DNA of 9,401 nucleotides from Rhodoferax sp. UBA4127 (GTDB lineage: Bacteria; Pseudomonadota; Gammaproteobacteria; Burkholderiales; Burkholderiaceae_C), in the NCBI GenBank assembly GCA_002381045.1, contig DFWT01000057.1:1-9401 (forward strand), given 5' to 3'. A model generated the notes under the pieces. That model searched no databases and had not been told where the DNA came from. It worked only from the letters and a program-made list of their open reading frames with translations. The position numbers and the translations under genes were made by a program. Shown in pieces: positions 1 through 5,968 of the stretch (the stretch's first letter is position 1; each line of letters begins with the position of its first letter).

Positions 1-1
1 C

Positions 2-838
2 AGCCCGCACACCTCGGCCGGACGCATTCCTACAGCGCGCGGGTACCGGCTGTTTGTCGACACCATGCTGACCGTACAACGCGGACAGCTGGGTAGCCAC
101 AGTTTGGCACCCGATCAGCCGCAAAAGGTGATTTCCAACGCGGCCAATCTTTTGTCTAGCTTGTCACAGTTTGTCGGCGTTGTGATCGCGCCCAGGCGCA
201 GTTCGGTGTTCCACCACATTGAGTTTTTGAGACTGTCTGAGCGGCGTGTGCTGGTCATCATCGTTTCACCTGAAGGCGATGTGCAAAACAGGGTGATCTT
301 TACCGAAACCGACCACACCCAGGCGCAACTGGTCGAAGCCGCCAATTTTTTGAATGCCAACTATGTGGGTTTGGCGATTGAACAAGTGCGTGAGCGCCTC
401 AAGTCTGAGGTGGATTCGCTGCGGGCAGAGATCGCCAGCCTGATGAACGCGGCGGTGATGGCCAATTCTGAAGTGCTGTCCGAGGCCCAGGATGAGGTGG
501 TGATTTCTGGCGAGAAGAACCTGCTGTCGGTCAGTGACTTTTCAAACGACATGAATCATTTGCGCCGTGCGTTTGATCTGTTTGAACAAAAAGCGCAATT
601 GATGCGCCTGCTCGATGGAACCGGTAGAGCCGAGGGCGTGCGCATCTTCATCGGAGGAGAAAGCCAGGTGGTGCCCTTCGAAGACTTGTCCATCGTCAGC
701 GCACCCTACGAGGTTGATGGTTTGGTGGTGGGGACCTTGGGCGTGATCGGCCCAACCCGCATGGCATACGACCGCATGATTCAGATCGTGGACATCACCT
801 CCAAGCTCGTCAGCAACGCCCTGAGCCATCACAAGTAG
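2..838 (+). CDS. hrcA: Heat-inducible transcription repressor HrcA (5'-truncated by window edge)
   Basis: HrcA represses class I heat-shock operons (dnaK, groE) by binding CIRCE operators. The reading frame is open from base 2, upstream of the first in-window ATG at 65. The upstream residues read PHTSAGRIPT..GYRLFVDT, the junction between the winged-helix DNA-binding domain and the rest of the protein that is characteristic of HrcA. The 278 residues present cover the end of the winged helix and the GAF-like/dimerisation part; about 55-60 N-terminal residues lie before the window, judged against the usual length near 335. The C-terminus (GTLGVIGPTRMAYDRMIQIVD) matches the conserved HrcA ending. 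The gene stops at TAG 836-838, 22 bp before the tRNA gene. It is host backbone, not part of the mobile element. Family assignment is near certain; the missing start is a window effect, not a truncation. Confidence 0.96.
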   Translation, partial: SPHTSAGRIPTARGYRLFVDTMLTVQRGQLGSHSLAPDQPQKVISNAANLLSSLSQFVGVVIAPRRSSVFHHIEFLRLSERRVLVIIVSPEGDVQNRVIFTETDHTQAQLVEAANFLNANYVGLAIEQVRERLKSEVDSLRAEIASLMNAAVMANSEVLSEAQDEVVISGEKNLLSVSDFSNDMNHLRRAFDLFEQKAQLMRLLDGTGRAEGVRIFIGGESQVVPFEDLSIVSAPYEVDGLVVGTLGVIGPTRMAYDRMIQIVDITSKLVSNALSHHK

Positions 839-860
839 CCCCTTACAATTCTGGCGTGTT

Positions 861-937
861 GGGGCGTTAGCTCAGTTGGTTAGAGCAGAGGACTCATAAT
901 CCTTTGGTCGAGTGTTCAAGTCACTCACGCCCTACCA
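861..937 (+). tRNA. tRNA with CAU anticodon (tRNA-Ile2 or elongator tRNA-Met), integration target
   Basis: A 77-nt cloverleaf can be folded by eye: acceptor stem GGGGCGT/ACGCCCT with a G1-U72 wobble, D-stem GCTC/GAGC, anticodon stem GAGGA/TCCTT around loop CTCATAA, T-stem GAGTG/CACTC around TTCAAGT, discriminator A and an encoded CCA. The anticodon is CAT. The stretch around the anticodon loop, variable loop (TTGGTCG) and T-loop (GTTCAAGTC) is closer to the tRNA-Ile2 type, whose C34 is modified to lysidine, than to elongator Met as I remember the E. coli genes; pipelines often label such genes Met. The 3' 47 bases of the gene are also the left attachment core, so the integrated element has regenerated a full tRNA. 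The gene itself is very sure; the amino acid identity is not. Confidence 0.95.
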
Positions 938-938
938 T
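891..938 (+). repeat. attL core (48-bp direct repeat, tRNA 3' part)
   Basis: This stretch begins GACTCATAATCC in the anticodon stem/loop and runs through the encoded CCA plus one T. It is identical base for base to 9354-9401. Position 890 is G here but T at the right copy, and the left copy continues into ATAAAC, so the left boundary of identity is firm. The right boundary cannot be extended because the window ends. Tyrosine recombinases commonly use tRNA anticodon or T-arm symmetry as their crossover site; the exact strand-exchange position within the 48 bp is not visible. Confidence 0.95.
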
Positions 939-950
939 ATAAACAAAGGG

Positions 951-984
951 AAGCCTGCTATTTAAACAATAGTGGGCTTTTTCC
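951..984 (+). terminator. Rho-independent terminator after the tRNA
   Basis: A 12-bp stem (951-962 AAGCCTGCTATT with 968-979 AATAGTGGGCTT, two G-U pairs) closes a 5-nt loop TAAAC and is followed by TTTTCCTTTT. It lies 13 bp after the tRNA CCA, inside the element's left end. It therefore supplies transcription termination for the hrcA/tRNA transcript in place of whatever the host sequence had before insertion. It may also shield the element from read-through. Confidence 0.8.
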
Positions 985-994
985 TTTTGTGGTG

Positions 995-1016
995 TTTACA
1001 GACTGTTTACAGACTG
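995..1016 (+). repeat. Left arm repeat: tandem GTTTACAGACT unit
   Basis: Two abutting copies of the 11-bp unit GTTTACAGACT (994-1004 and 1005-1015, then G) lie 57 bp inside attL. The same 22 bases recur at 9203-9224 near the right end in the same orientation. Paired short direct repeats flanking the core on both sides are typical of integrase arm-type (P and P') sites. The unit contains the small palindrome CTGT-TT-ACAG. Assignment to the integrase is inference from position and symmetry. Confidence 0.7.
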
Positions 1017-1197
1017 CGGTACATGGTTTTGTGCCGAAACTAGGCACCAGCAGACGTAAAAAAAACCTGCACTTGGCGGGCTATCAGTTGAAGGGATGCC
1101 GCCCCGGTGAGTGCTACCGCTTGGGTGCCACCCATTACGGCTGCACTTGCAAGGCAACATTAAGGCGCTTGCTCACTGAGGCTGCAAACCATCGTAG

Positions 1198-1572
1198 TTA
1201 CTGAATCAACTCAGATTCAAGTCTACATCCGGCATCGTCGACGAACTGCTTGCCCCAATAGCTAAAGGTAACCTCTACATGCGGAATAGCATCCTTTATT
1301 CGCCGCGCTAACACCCTGCCCATGTCATTGAACTGTTCTCGGGTCAGTCTGTGGATACAACACTCATACTCATGTTGGTCCTCCCAGTAGAGCGCTTCCC
1401 ACTTGTCAATGTCTGTGAGAAGGTCGGCGGGTAAAAGGTCGTAGGGGCTTTCACCATTCCCAGCGTACCAAAGGGAATTGCCATAGTCGGCGAAAAGGTG
1501 AAGGTGCGTCAGTCGCTCTAAGGCGGGCTGCTCAATTTGACTTTGTTTGCGCTTGGCTAAAAAGTCGGTCAA
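1198..1572 (-). CDS. Conserved hypothetical protein, 124 aa, cargo-like gene at the left end
   Basis: I do not know the function. The sequence reads as a genuine soluble, acidic globular protein: HLFADYGNSLWY at 24-35, a run of D, E and W residues around DIDKWEALYWEDQHEYE (54-70), and a C-terminal LARRIKDAIPHVEVTFSYWG motif (88-107). The pattern 'FADYG..LW ... LP ... KW...Y ... FN..G..LARR ... V.V.Y' recalls small uncharacterised proteins scattered in bacterial genomes, some near polymorphic toxins; this is recollection, not a search. The only in-frame start of a usual type is TTG at 1570-1572. A GAGGAG (minus strand, 1600-1605) lies about 27 nt upstream, too far for that TTG, so the start is uncertain; the frame stays open to a stop at 1654-1656. 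It stands alone beside attL, separated from the replication operon by a terminator and a 315-bp gap. That is where satellites and islands usually keep accessory (often anti-phage or immunity) genes. Confidence 0.72.
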   Translation of the reverse strand: MTDFLAKRKQSQIEQPALERLTHLHLFADYGNSLWYAGNGESPYDLLPADLLTDIDKWEALYWEDQHEYECCIHRLTREQFNDMGRVLARRIKDAIPHVEVTFSYWGKQFVDDAGCRLESELIQ

Positions 1573-1887
1573 GGTGATTTTGCGATTTGTTGCGATTAGC
1601 TCCTCAATGGGATGTTGAAAAAGTACGTCAAAGAAAAAAGCCCCGCTGATTACTCAGAAGGGCTTCTTGCGGTACTAGATTGGGTGGGATTGAAACCCAC
1701 TATGCCCACTTAAGGGAGGTCACTAGGCTAGTCACCGACTACTGCATATACGATGCGAGCAGGTCAATGATAGCGCAATCAATCCCGGTCACGCCATCGT
1801 TATTCACCGTTATTAAATGGCACCCGTCCCGGCCCGGCAGTCTGTTTCCTACCTGTTATTACAGTCACTTTTCCCGGCGAACCAACA
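1573..1887. other. 315-bp gap between operon and cargo gene: terminator, hairpins, possible promoter
   Basis: No convincing gene lies here on either strand; the 146-codon plus-strand open frame starting at 1680 is antisense to the 1888-2115 gene and of unnatural composition. Besides the terminator (1636-1666), the region has a T-arm-like hairpin (GTGGG 1684-1688, 7-nt loop, CCCAC 1696-1700) and a near-perfect palindrome centred on 1727 (ACTAG-G-CTAGT, extending with one mismatch to 1718-1736). A promoter for the downstream 124-aa gene must lie here or in the terminator-proximal part, but I cannot point to a clear -35/-10 pair. Confidence 0.5.
1636..1666 (-). terminator. Rho-independent terminator, minus strand, end of leftward operon
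   Basis: Read on the minus strand, AAGCCC pairs with GGGCTT (one extra T-G possible), and inside it a second stem CTGA-GTAA-TCAG forms. The structure is followed by TTTTTTCTTT. It lies about 220 bp downstream of the last gene of the long minus-strand operon and just upstream of the 124-aa gene. It would therefore isolate the cargo gene from operon transcription. Confidence 0.8.
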
Positions 1888-2115
1888 CTACTTTTCAGCA
1901 CTTTGCAGCAAGCTGTCCGGTAGCTTCCATCGGTCACGGTCACTGCCCCACAACTTTGGTGGCTCCCAATGCAGAGCACACAGTCCCGTTATCACCAGCT
2001 TGTCAATCAAGGCTTGGGGGCGCATATCGGGAAACATGGCACTGGCCAGCCCCAACGCATCAAACGCAGCTTGGCCGGGCATGTAGTCGATTCGGGTGCG
2101 GTCTTTTTTGGTCAT
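1888..2115 (-). CDS. Small ribbon-helix-helix-like protein, 75 aa
   Basis: Last gene of the leftward operon. The layout fits a short DNA-binding ribbon-helix-helix fold: basic start (TKKDRTRIDYMPGQAA, a strand-like segment at about 4-17), helix FDALGLASAMF, then a second helix RPQALIDKLVITGLCALHW. A short tail KLWGSDRDRWKLPDSLL follows. The fold is inferred from the amphipathic pattern only and no family name is claimed. The ATG at 2113-2115 is preceded by AAGGA about nine bases upstream. It lies 38 bp after the stop of the small basic protein gene, so it is probably co-transcribed. It could regulate the operon or a helper phage gene; nothing in the sequence decides between these. Confidence 0.72.
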   Translation of the reverse strand: MTKKDRTRIDYMPGQAAFDALGLASAMFPDMRPQALIDKLVITGLCALHWEPPKLWGSDRDRWKLPDSLLQSAEK

Positions 2116-2153
2116 GGTGAAAAGTCCTTAAGTGATTGATGCGGTTGCCATAG

Positions 2154-2372
2154 TTAGCAATTGGTCAGCGTCTCTCTAGCCCGCTTCACCTCGGCGTTAA
2201 CCATCCGAATCAGTTCCTGTAGCTGGGCACGTTGCCCACCCTTCCAGCCATTGCGGGAAACCTTGGCTTTGCCTGCCTCAGTCTTTGGGCCTGTGTTCTG
2301 CTTCCAGGGCTGCCAGTTGTGGATTAGCTCTGCTTGTCGCGCCTTGCGCTCCGGTGTCCAGCCATTCGCCAT
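2154..2372 (-). CDS. Small basic phage/island protein, 72 aa, overlapping the upstream gene
   Basis: Starts MANGWTPERKARQAELI and continues with W.PW, then NTGPKTEAGKAKVSRNG, a basic motif I recognise from short uncharacterised proteins of proteobacterial prophages and islands. I chose the ATG at 2370-2372, not the upstream start at 2438, because GGAG sits eight bases before it and because the extra 22 residues look unnatural. The consequence is a 95-bp out-of-frame overlap with the 3' end of the 227-aa gene (2278-2372). The protein is rich in K and R and has no membrane segment; nucleic acid binding is plausible but unproven. It ends at TAA 2154-2156. Confidence 0.78.
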   Translation of the reverse strand: MANGWTPERKARQAELIHNWQPWKQNTGPKTEAGKAKVSRNGWKGGQRAQLQELIRMVNAEVKRARETLTNC

Positions 2373-2961
2373 GATGTTGCTCCAAAATTTTGGTTTGTTC
2401 AAAAGAGGTTGTCGCCGTGTGCGCGCAATGCTCAGCAACCCCGTTATTCACTTGCTGGTGCCCTTGCGCAATGTTTGCCTGTCGGATGTACGGCATGGGG
2501 TTCTTTATCAGCGCCAGCGTCTCTGCGGTTGCTCTGCACTGCGCTTGCGCCTTCATGGCTAACCGCAGGAAGGTTTCCATGTTTTTCACATATTCCTGCC
2601 TGCTTGACCGTTCAGCCAGGTTAGCGAAGATGGTGTCCAACGTGATGGCCTGACCAATAAGCATGCGCTCCAATCTGCCCAAGTCACCAGCCACCAACGC
2701 ATCACCATTGGCGCGCAGTTCGTGGTCAACATCCGATACCGTCATCAAGTCCTTGCTGAACCCGGCATAGGCCCGCATGGCGTGCGAGGTCATGTAACTC
2801 CGTGTCGCCAAGCGCGCAGCAATCTGGGACGTATTCATGGGCTCGTCAATGCCCTCCAGCCCCCGGACAACTTGCAGGACGTGGGGGTCTGTCTTGGGCT
2901 CAGCAGTTGGCACCTGTTTGGAAGGTTTCGCCGTTTTGGTCTTTGGCGCTGGTTTTGTCAT
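2278..2961 (-). CDS. Conserved phage/island protein of unknown function, 227 aa
   Basis: The N-terminal 25 residues are lysine/proline rich and probably disordered. A helical core of about 40-155 follows, with a run resembling QEYVKNMETFLRLAMKAQAQCRATAETLALIKNP. Then comes the signature PYIRQANIAQGHQQVNNG (157-174), which I recall from hypothetical proteins in proteobacterial prophages and islands. The last 31 residues (LDTGAQGATSRANP...) are read from the same DNA as the start of the next gene. The ATG (2959-2961) overlaps the TGA of the primase-helicase gene as ATGA, with GGAGG four bases before it, so translation is coupled to the replication protein. That coupling suggests a role in replication or maintenance. 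No catalytic motif is visible. Confidence 0.82.
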   Translation of the reverse strand: MTKPAPKTKTAKPSKQVPTAEPKTDPHVLQVVRGLEGIDEPMNTSQIAARLATRSYMTSHAMRAYAGFSKDLMTVSDVDHELRANGDALVAGDLGRLERMLIGQAITLDTIFANLAERSSRQEYVKNMETFLRLAMKAQAQCRATAETLALIKNPMPYIRQANIAQGHQQVNNGVAEHCAHTATTSFEQTKILEQHHGEWLDTGAQGATSRANPQLAALEAEHRPKD

Positions 2962-5282
2962 TGAGCCTCCGTGGGTAGTTTTCCATTCAAAACTGCGCCT
3001 TCTTCAATACGGGCAGTACCTTGCTCCGTGATGGGTGCGCCTTCCTCTGCGCTTCCTTGTGCGCGCACACAATCCCCCATACCCCCTACGCATGAAGGCG
3101 CAGAAGCGCGCCCCCCTGCGCTCTCTGCGCTTCTATCCAAAAGAGGCTCAGAAGGTGCAGAAGGCGCAGAAGGCGCACGCCCCACTTTCCAGCGCTCGGT
3201 CTCACGCCTGCTGGCATTGGTGTAAACCTCCCGGTGTATCAAGTGCTGGCGCTCGGCATCGCGCAGCAGCTTGAAAAGGTCAGGCTTTTTCAGTCCCTTG
3301 GGATAACCAGCCTCACCGCTAAGCATCTTGAATGCGTTGGTGTGCGCGGTCACAACGGGCTGTATCCATTCGCCGCGCTTGTAAAACTCATCCATCATGG
3401 TCAGGACGGGCGTGAGGCGCATTTCGTCTATCAACGCCTGTGCAGGGTTTCCAGCGCAAGCAGCTTGCACGACTTCCATGCCACAACCATCCAGGCGGCG
3501 CAGGTTCAGTGTTTGGCCCTTTTTGCCGTAATTGGATTTCTCATGCTCCAAGGTCAGCGCATCGCCGCTGTCGTCACCAGCGAGAAACAACCGACTGCGC
3601 GCTGCGTTGTGCCATGCCACACTGTCTGCATAGCTTTCACCGCCTCCGGCCTTGCTCCCTCCCTTGGGTGCGGCGGTTGTCCGGTTGACGTGGGCCAACA
3701 GCAGGGCAGAGCCGCCACGCTCACGGACCAGGCGCACCAGGGCGCGCACGAACTGCGTTACCTGCGACTTATCAAAGCGGTCAGCGCCAAAGGTGTCGGA
3801 TGCGTTGTCAACAGCCAGGAAGCCTATTTCGTGGTCATGGATGTACTGGCGCAGGGCGGCATAGTTTGCGGTTGCCTCTCCCGGCTTGCGCGGCCCCTCT
3901 GACTGCCACAACACCGCAGCGTCCGTGGCATCCATCACATGCAGGTGTTGGGCCAATTCCTGCGGGTCGATGTCGTGGTTTCGGCAAATGTCGGCAATGC
4001 GCAGGCGCAAGATGCTGGCGGCATCCTCCGCACTGAAAAACAATGTCTTTTCGCGCAGTACGGGGAAGCCCAGGAAATCCAGCCCCATGGCAACGTGCGC
4101 GGACAGTTGCAGCACAAAACCAGATTTACCCGTGCCACCATGACCACTTAGCAGCGTCAACGCTTCAGCGGGCAGATATGGCCCCCACATGAACGGGTGT
4201 GGCGGCTGTGGGTTGCTCAGCACATCGGCAACGCTCACCAGGCGCATGCGTCCAGTGTCATCCTGTGGCTGTGCGGCCGTGTCAGCAGGCGGGGCATCGC
4301 CTTGGATGATTTCCCCGGTCTCTGGGTCGGTGTGTTCGGCCTTGGGAGCCTTTGGCAGGATGGCCGATATATCGACGGGGGCAGACTTGTGCGCGCTGGC
4401 TGGGTTCAGCCATCCAGCGGCCTGCGCTTTGGCAAACACCGATTGATACCCCGTGCTTAATGGGTTGAAACTGTCCCACTTTGTGGCTGCATCCTGCGAG
4501 TCGTACTTGTCAGAGGTCTGTGACCACTCAAGCCAAAGGGAGCGCCCTTGCTCGCCTAATGTCTTGAGTGCATGGCCCACCGCCACCCACAACACCCGGT
4601 CATCAGCGCGCAGGGCAGTTAGTGCACTTCTAAGGTCACGCAAAACGGCAGGGTCAGCATAAGCAGTTTCATTTGCTACTGTCGGCGCGCTAGGTGTGGC
4701 TGCGTCAACCATTTTGCCTATGGCAATATCGTCTAGCTCGTGCAGGTCATCAATGCAGGTGCCATCCTCAGGATCATCAAACGTCACCATCACCCTGTAA
4801 TCATTGGTCGGTGTGGCCCCGAAAAAGTACCCTTGTGACAAGGTAAACGATTCACTAGCCAGGATGCCATTCAGAGCGCCATTCAAACGCGCCACAAGCC
4901 CCGCACGCTCTGTGGGTGTGTGTTTCCTTGCCAGCGGTGCAATAACGCGCCAGCGGGGTTTTTGAGCAGTATTGCTGGGGCTGGGGTAGAGCGCAGCGCG
5001 GATGCCGTAACTCTCCAATAGGTGAGCGGCCTCTGCCATGGTCATCACTTCGCCATCGTAATCAGCCTCGATGCCGTAGACGGTTGTTAGGTTTTCATTC
5101 GTGCGGAGTGAACCCTTTTTACTGCGCTGGCTTCCAAACTGCGCCAGCTTTAGCCAAGGGCAGCGGTCTTTGCTTGGAAACGTGCCGACAGTGCGGACAC
5201 GGTTAATAAGGTCGGCCCATGTGCCGCTGTAGGCGGTCATTGTTTCGCCCGACTTATTTGGTAATTCTGTCCAGGTCAGCAT
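2958..5282 (-). CDS. Replication protein: PrimPol-like domain, PriCT-2-type domain and RepA-like AAA helicase, 774 aa
   Basis: A multidomain replicase of the kind used by phages, plasmids and satellites to prime and unwind their own DNA. An archaeo-eukaryotic-primase-like domain spans about 20-190, with the acidic motif EADYD (72-76), YPSPSNT..KPRWRV (99-113) and SQGYFFGATP (149-158). A PriCT-2-like helical domain follows (about 214-290, LWVAVGHALKTLG ... WDSFNP). The RecA/AAA_25-type helicase covers about 365-600, with Walker A GHGGTGKS (380-387), Walker B FLAVD (488-492) and LLLAHVNRT (527-535). A probable winged-helix region lies at 613-700 and a low-complexity tail (SAPSAPSEP, EEGAP) at 701-774. 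Primase His is expected near residue 104, where Asn is present. Start ATG 5280-5282 overlaps the upstream stop (ATGCTGA) and has GGGGGG six bases before it. The gene is intact and is the core of the element's replication module. Confidence 0.93.
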   Translation of the reverse strand: MLTWTELPNKSGETMTAYSGTWADLINRVRTVGTFPSKDRCPWLKLAQFGSQRSKKGSLRTNENLTTVYGIEADYDGEVMTMAEAAHLLESYGIRAALYPSPSNTAQKPRWRVIAPLARKHTPTERAGLVARLNGALNGILASESFTLSQGYFFGATPTNDYRVMVTFDDPEDGTCIDDLHELDDIAIGKMVDAATPSAPTVANETAYADPAVLRDLRSALTALRADDRVLWVAVGHALKTLGEQGRSLWLEWSQTSDKYDSQDAATKWDSFNPLSTGYQSVFAKAQAAGWLNPASAHKSAPVDISAILPKAPKAEHTDPETGEIIQGDAPPADTAAQPQDDTGRMRLVSVADVLSNPQPPHPFMWGPYLPAEALTLLSGHGGTGKSGFVLQLSAHVAMGLDFLGFPVLREKTLFFSAEDAASILRLRIADICRNHDIDPQELAQHLHVMDATDAAVLWQSEGPRKPGEATANYAALRQYIHDHEIGFLAVDNASDTFGADRFDKSQVTQFVRALVRLVRERGGSALLLAHVNRTTAAPKGGSKAGGGESYADSVAWHNAARSRLFLAGDDSGDALTLEHEKSNYGKKGQTLNLRRLDGCGMEVVQAACAGNPAQALIDEMRLTPVLTMMDEFYKRGEWIQPVVTAHTNAFKMLSGEAGYPKGLKKPDLFKLLRDAERQHLIHREVYTNASRRETERWKVGRAPSAPSAPSEPLLDRSAESAGGRASAPSCVGGMGDCVRAQGSAEEGAPITEQGTARIEEGAVLNGKLPTEAQ
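2994..3177. repeat. Cluster of 9-bp TGCGCCTTC repeats in both orientations (candidate origin iterons)
   Basis: The 9-mer TGCGCCTTC occurs on the plus strand at 2994-3002 and 3036-3044, and as its complement GAAGGCGCA at 3094-3102, 3160-3168 and 3169-3177, with a one-mismatch copy at 3151-3159 abutting the last two. Near matches (TGCGCTTCC, TGCGCTTCT) lie between. The right-hand trio is a perfect 9-bp tandem array. The repeats sit in the low-complexity 3' end of the primase-helicase gene. Many replicons keep iterons in or beside the initiator gene, so this is a candidate replication origin or initiator-binding site. The alternative is simple codon repetition for AP/S and EEGA residues. Confidence 0.5.
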
Positions 5283-5539
5283 GTATGCCCCCCATCTATA
5301 ACTGTGAAGGCATTGCGTCTGGTTTGAACCTCAAGACGTTTTGCGGATTGTTGACGTTGTTGATGCAGCCACTTCAAGAAAAAGTGGCAGGCGGTCACAT
5401 CGTCATAGGCTTCGATTGGTTGCCCGCCAGAATCATCTAGCAGCATGATGCCGCTCAGGTCGGTATAAATCTCCCGCTCTCGGTCTGGCAGCGGCTGGCG
5501 CAGTAAGTCCACAGCAGCATTGGCTTGGGCGGCATTCAT
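5276..5539 (-). CDS. Hypothetical protein, 87 aa, in replication operon
   Basis: No family recognised. The sequence begins MNAAQANAAVDLLRQPLPDREREIYTDLSG, has an acidic middle (DDSGGQPIEAYDDVTA), and a helical basic stretch FFLKWLHQQRQQSAKRLEVQTRRN. No signal peptide or membrane segment is seen. The ATG at 5537-5539 overlaps the TGA of the preceding winged-helix-like gene as ATGA, and its own TGA at 5276-5278 overlaps the ATG of the primase-helicase gene. This tight stop-start coupling on both sides makes it very likely a real gene whose product is needed in fixed proportion to the replication protein. Confidence 0.8.
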   Translation of the reverse strand: MNAAQANAAVDLLRQPLPDREREIYTDLSGIMLLDDSGGQPIEAYDDVTACHFFLKWLHQQRQQSAKRLEVQTRRNAFTVIDGGHTC

Positions 5540-5898
5540 TTGGCACCGCCTTGCTTGCGCTTGTTTTTCCAGCGGCGAATAAGGCGCTTGTCTTTGTCGG
5601 TCAGGTAGTAAATGCCGCGCTTGACCTCGAATCCGTCACGGTCAATGCAAGGTGTGCGCTGGCATGGCAAATCCAGACCACGGCGGCGCAGTTCGGCAAT
5701 CAGGTCAGGCCCGTTACTGCATCCAGCGCGACTATCAATAGATTCACGCGGCTGTGGGCTTACCCATAGTGCATGAATGGCGCGCAAGTGGCGGGGATTG
5801 TCAGTGCCCAAAAAGTAGGCAGGTTTGATAGAATCGATTTGCTCTGTGTGATTCTGGAAAACCCCTTGTGCTTTGGCTGGCGCTGGGGTTTTTCTCAT
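5536..5898 (-). CDS. Winged-helix-like DNA-binding protein, 120 aa
   Basis: After a short basic start (MRKTPAPAK), residues about 33-108 contain a pattern I recognise from small phage/island proteins: DNPRHLRAIHALWVSPQPRESIDSRAGCSNGPDLIAELRRRGLDLPC, then DRDG....RGIYYLT. The first part is an HTH-like helix set (REsiDsraGCSnGpdLiaELRrrG) and RGIYYLT fits a wing strand. It ends in a lysine/arginine-rich helix. The ATG at 5896-5898 is chosen over the start at 5985 because GGAGG lies exactly eight bases upstream and the extra 29 residues look non-native. A 70-bp gap separates it from the AlpA-like gene; its stop overlaps the next start (ATGA). Likely role: DNA binding for replication or regulation. 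Confidence 0.82.
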   Translation of the reverse strand: MRKTPAPAKAQGVFQNHTEQIDSIKPAYFLGTDNPRHLRAIHALWVSPQPRESIDSRAGCSNGPDLIAELRRRGLDLPCQRTPCIDRDGFEVKRGIYYLTDKDKRLIRRWKNKRKQGGAK

Positions 5899-5968
5899 TT
5901 TGCAAACCTCCACCACCGTGAAGGTGCGGCACACCACAGGCGCAGTGCCAGCCGATACAGTGCGGCCC

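Larger units (their letters stand above)
939..1197. other. Gene-free left end of the element
   Basis: Apart from the terminator at 951-984 and the arm repeat at 995-1016, this stretch holds a short hairpin (GTGCC 1031-1035 with GGCAC 1043-1047, 7-nt loop) and an A8 run near 1060-1067. A 71-codon plus-strand open frame (989-1204) exists, but it has no ribosome binding site and starts at GTG inside the terminator/arm-repeat area, so I do not accept it. The region most likely serves as the left attachment arm. Confidence 0.55.

Noticed and set aside
989..1204. 71-codon plus-strand open frame at the left end
   Set aside because: Starts at GTG within the terminator and arm repeat, lacks a ribosome binding site, and has unnatural Cys/Gly/Arg composition.
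1350..1358. DnaA-box-like TGTGGATAC, and another near match at about 2317-2325
   Set aside because: Single near matches within coding DNA, not clustered and not near the iteron group.
1680..2120. 146-codon plus-strand open frame
   Set aside because: Lies antisense to the better-supported 75-aa gene, is rich in C, H, W, S and T, and has no ribosome binding site.
2373..2438. N-terminal extension of the small basic protein
   Set aside because: The ATG at 2372 has an ideal GGAG; the extension has none and reads as the shadow frame of the overlapping gene.
3234..3902. 222-codon plus-strand open frame inside the primase-helicase region
   Set aside because: It is the antisense shadow of clear helicase motifs on the minus strand.
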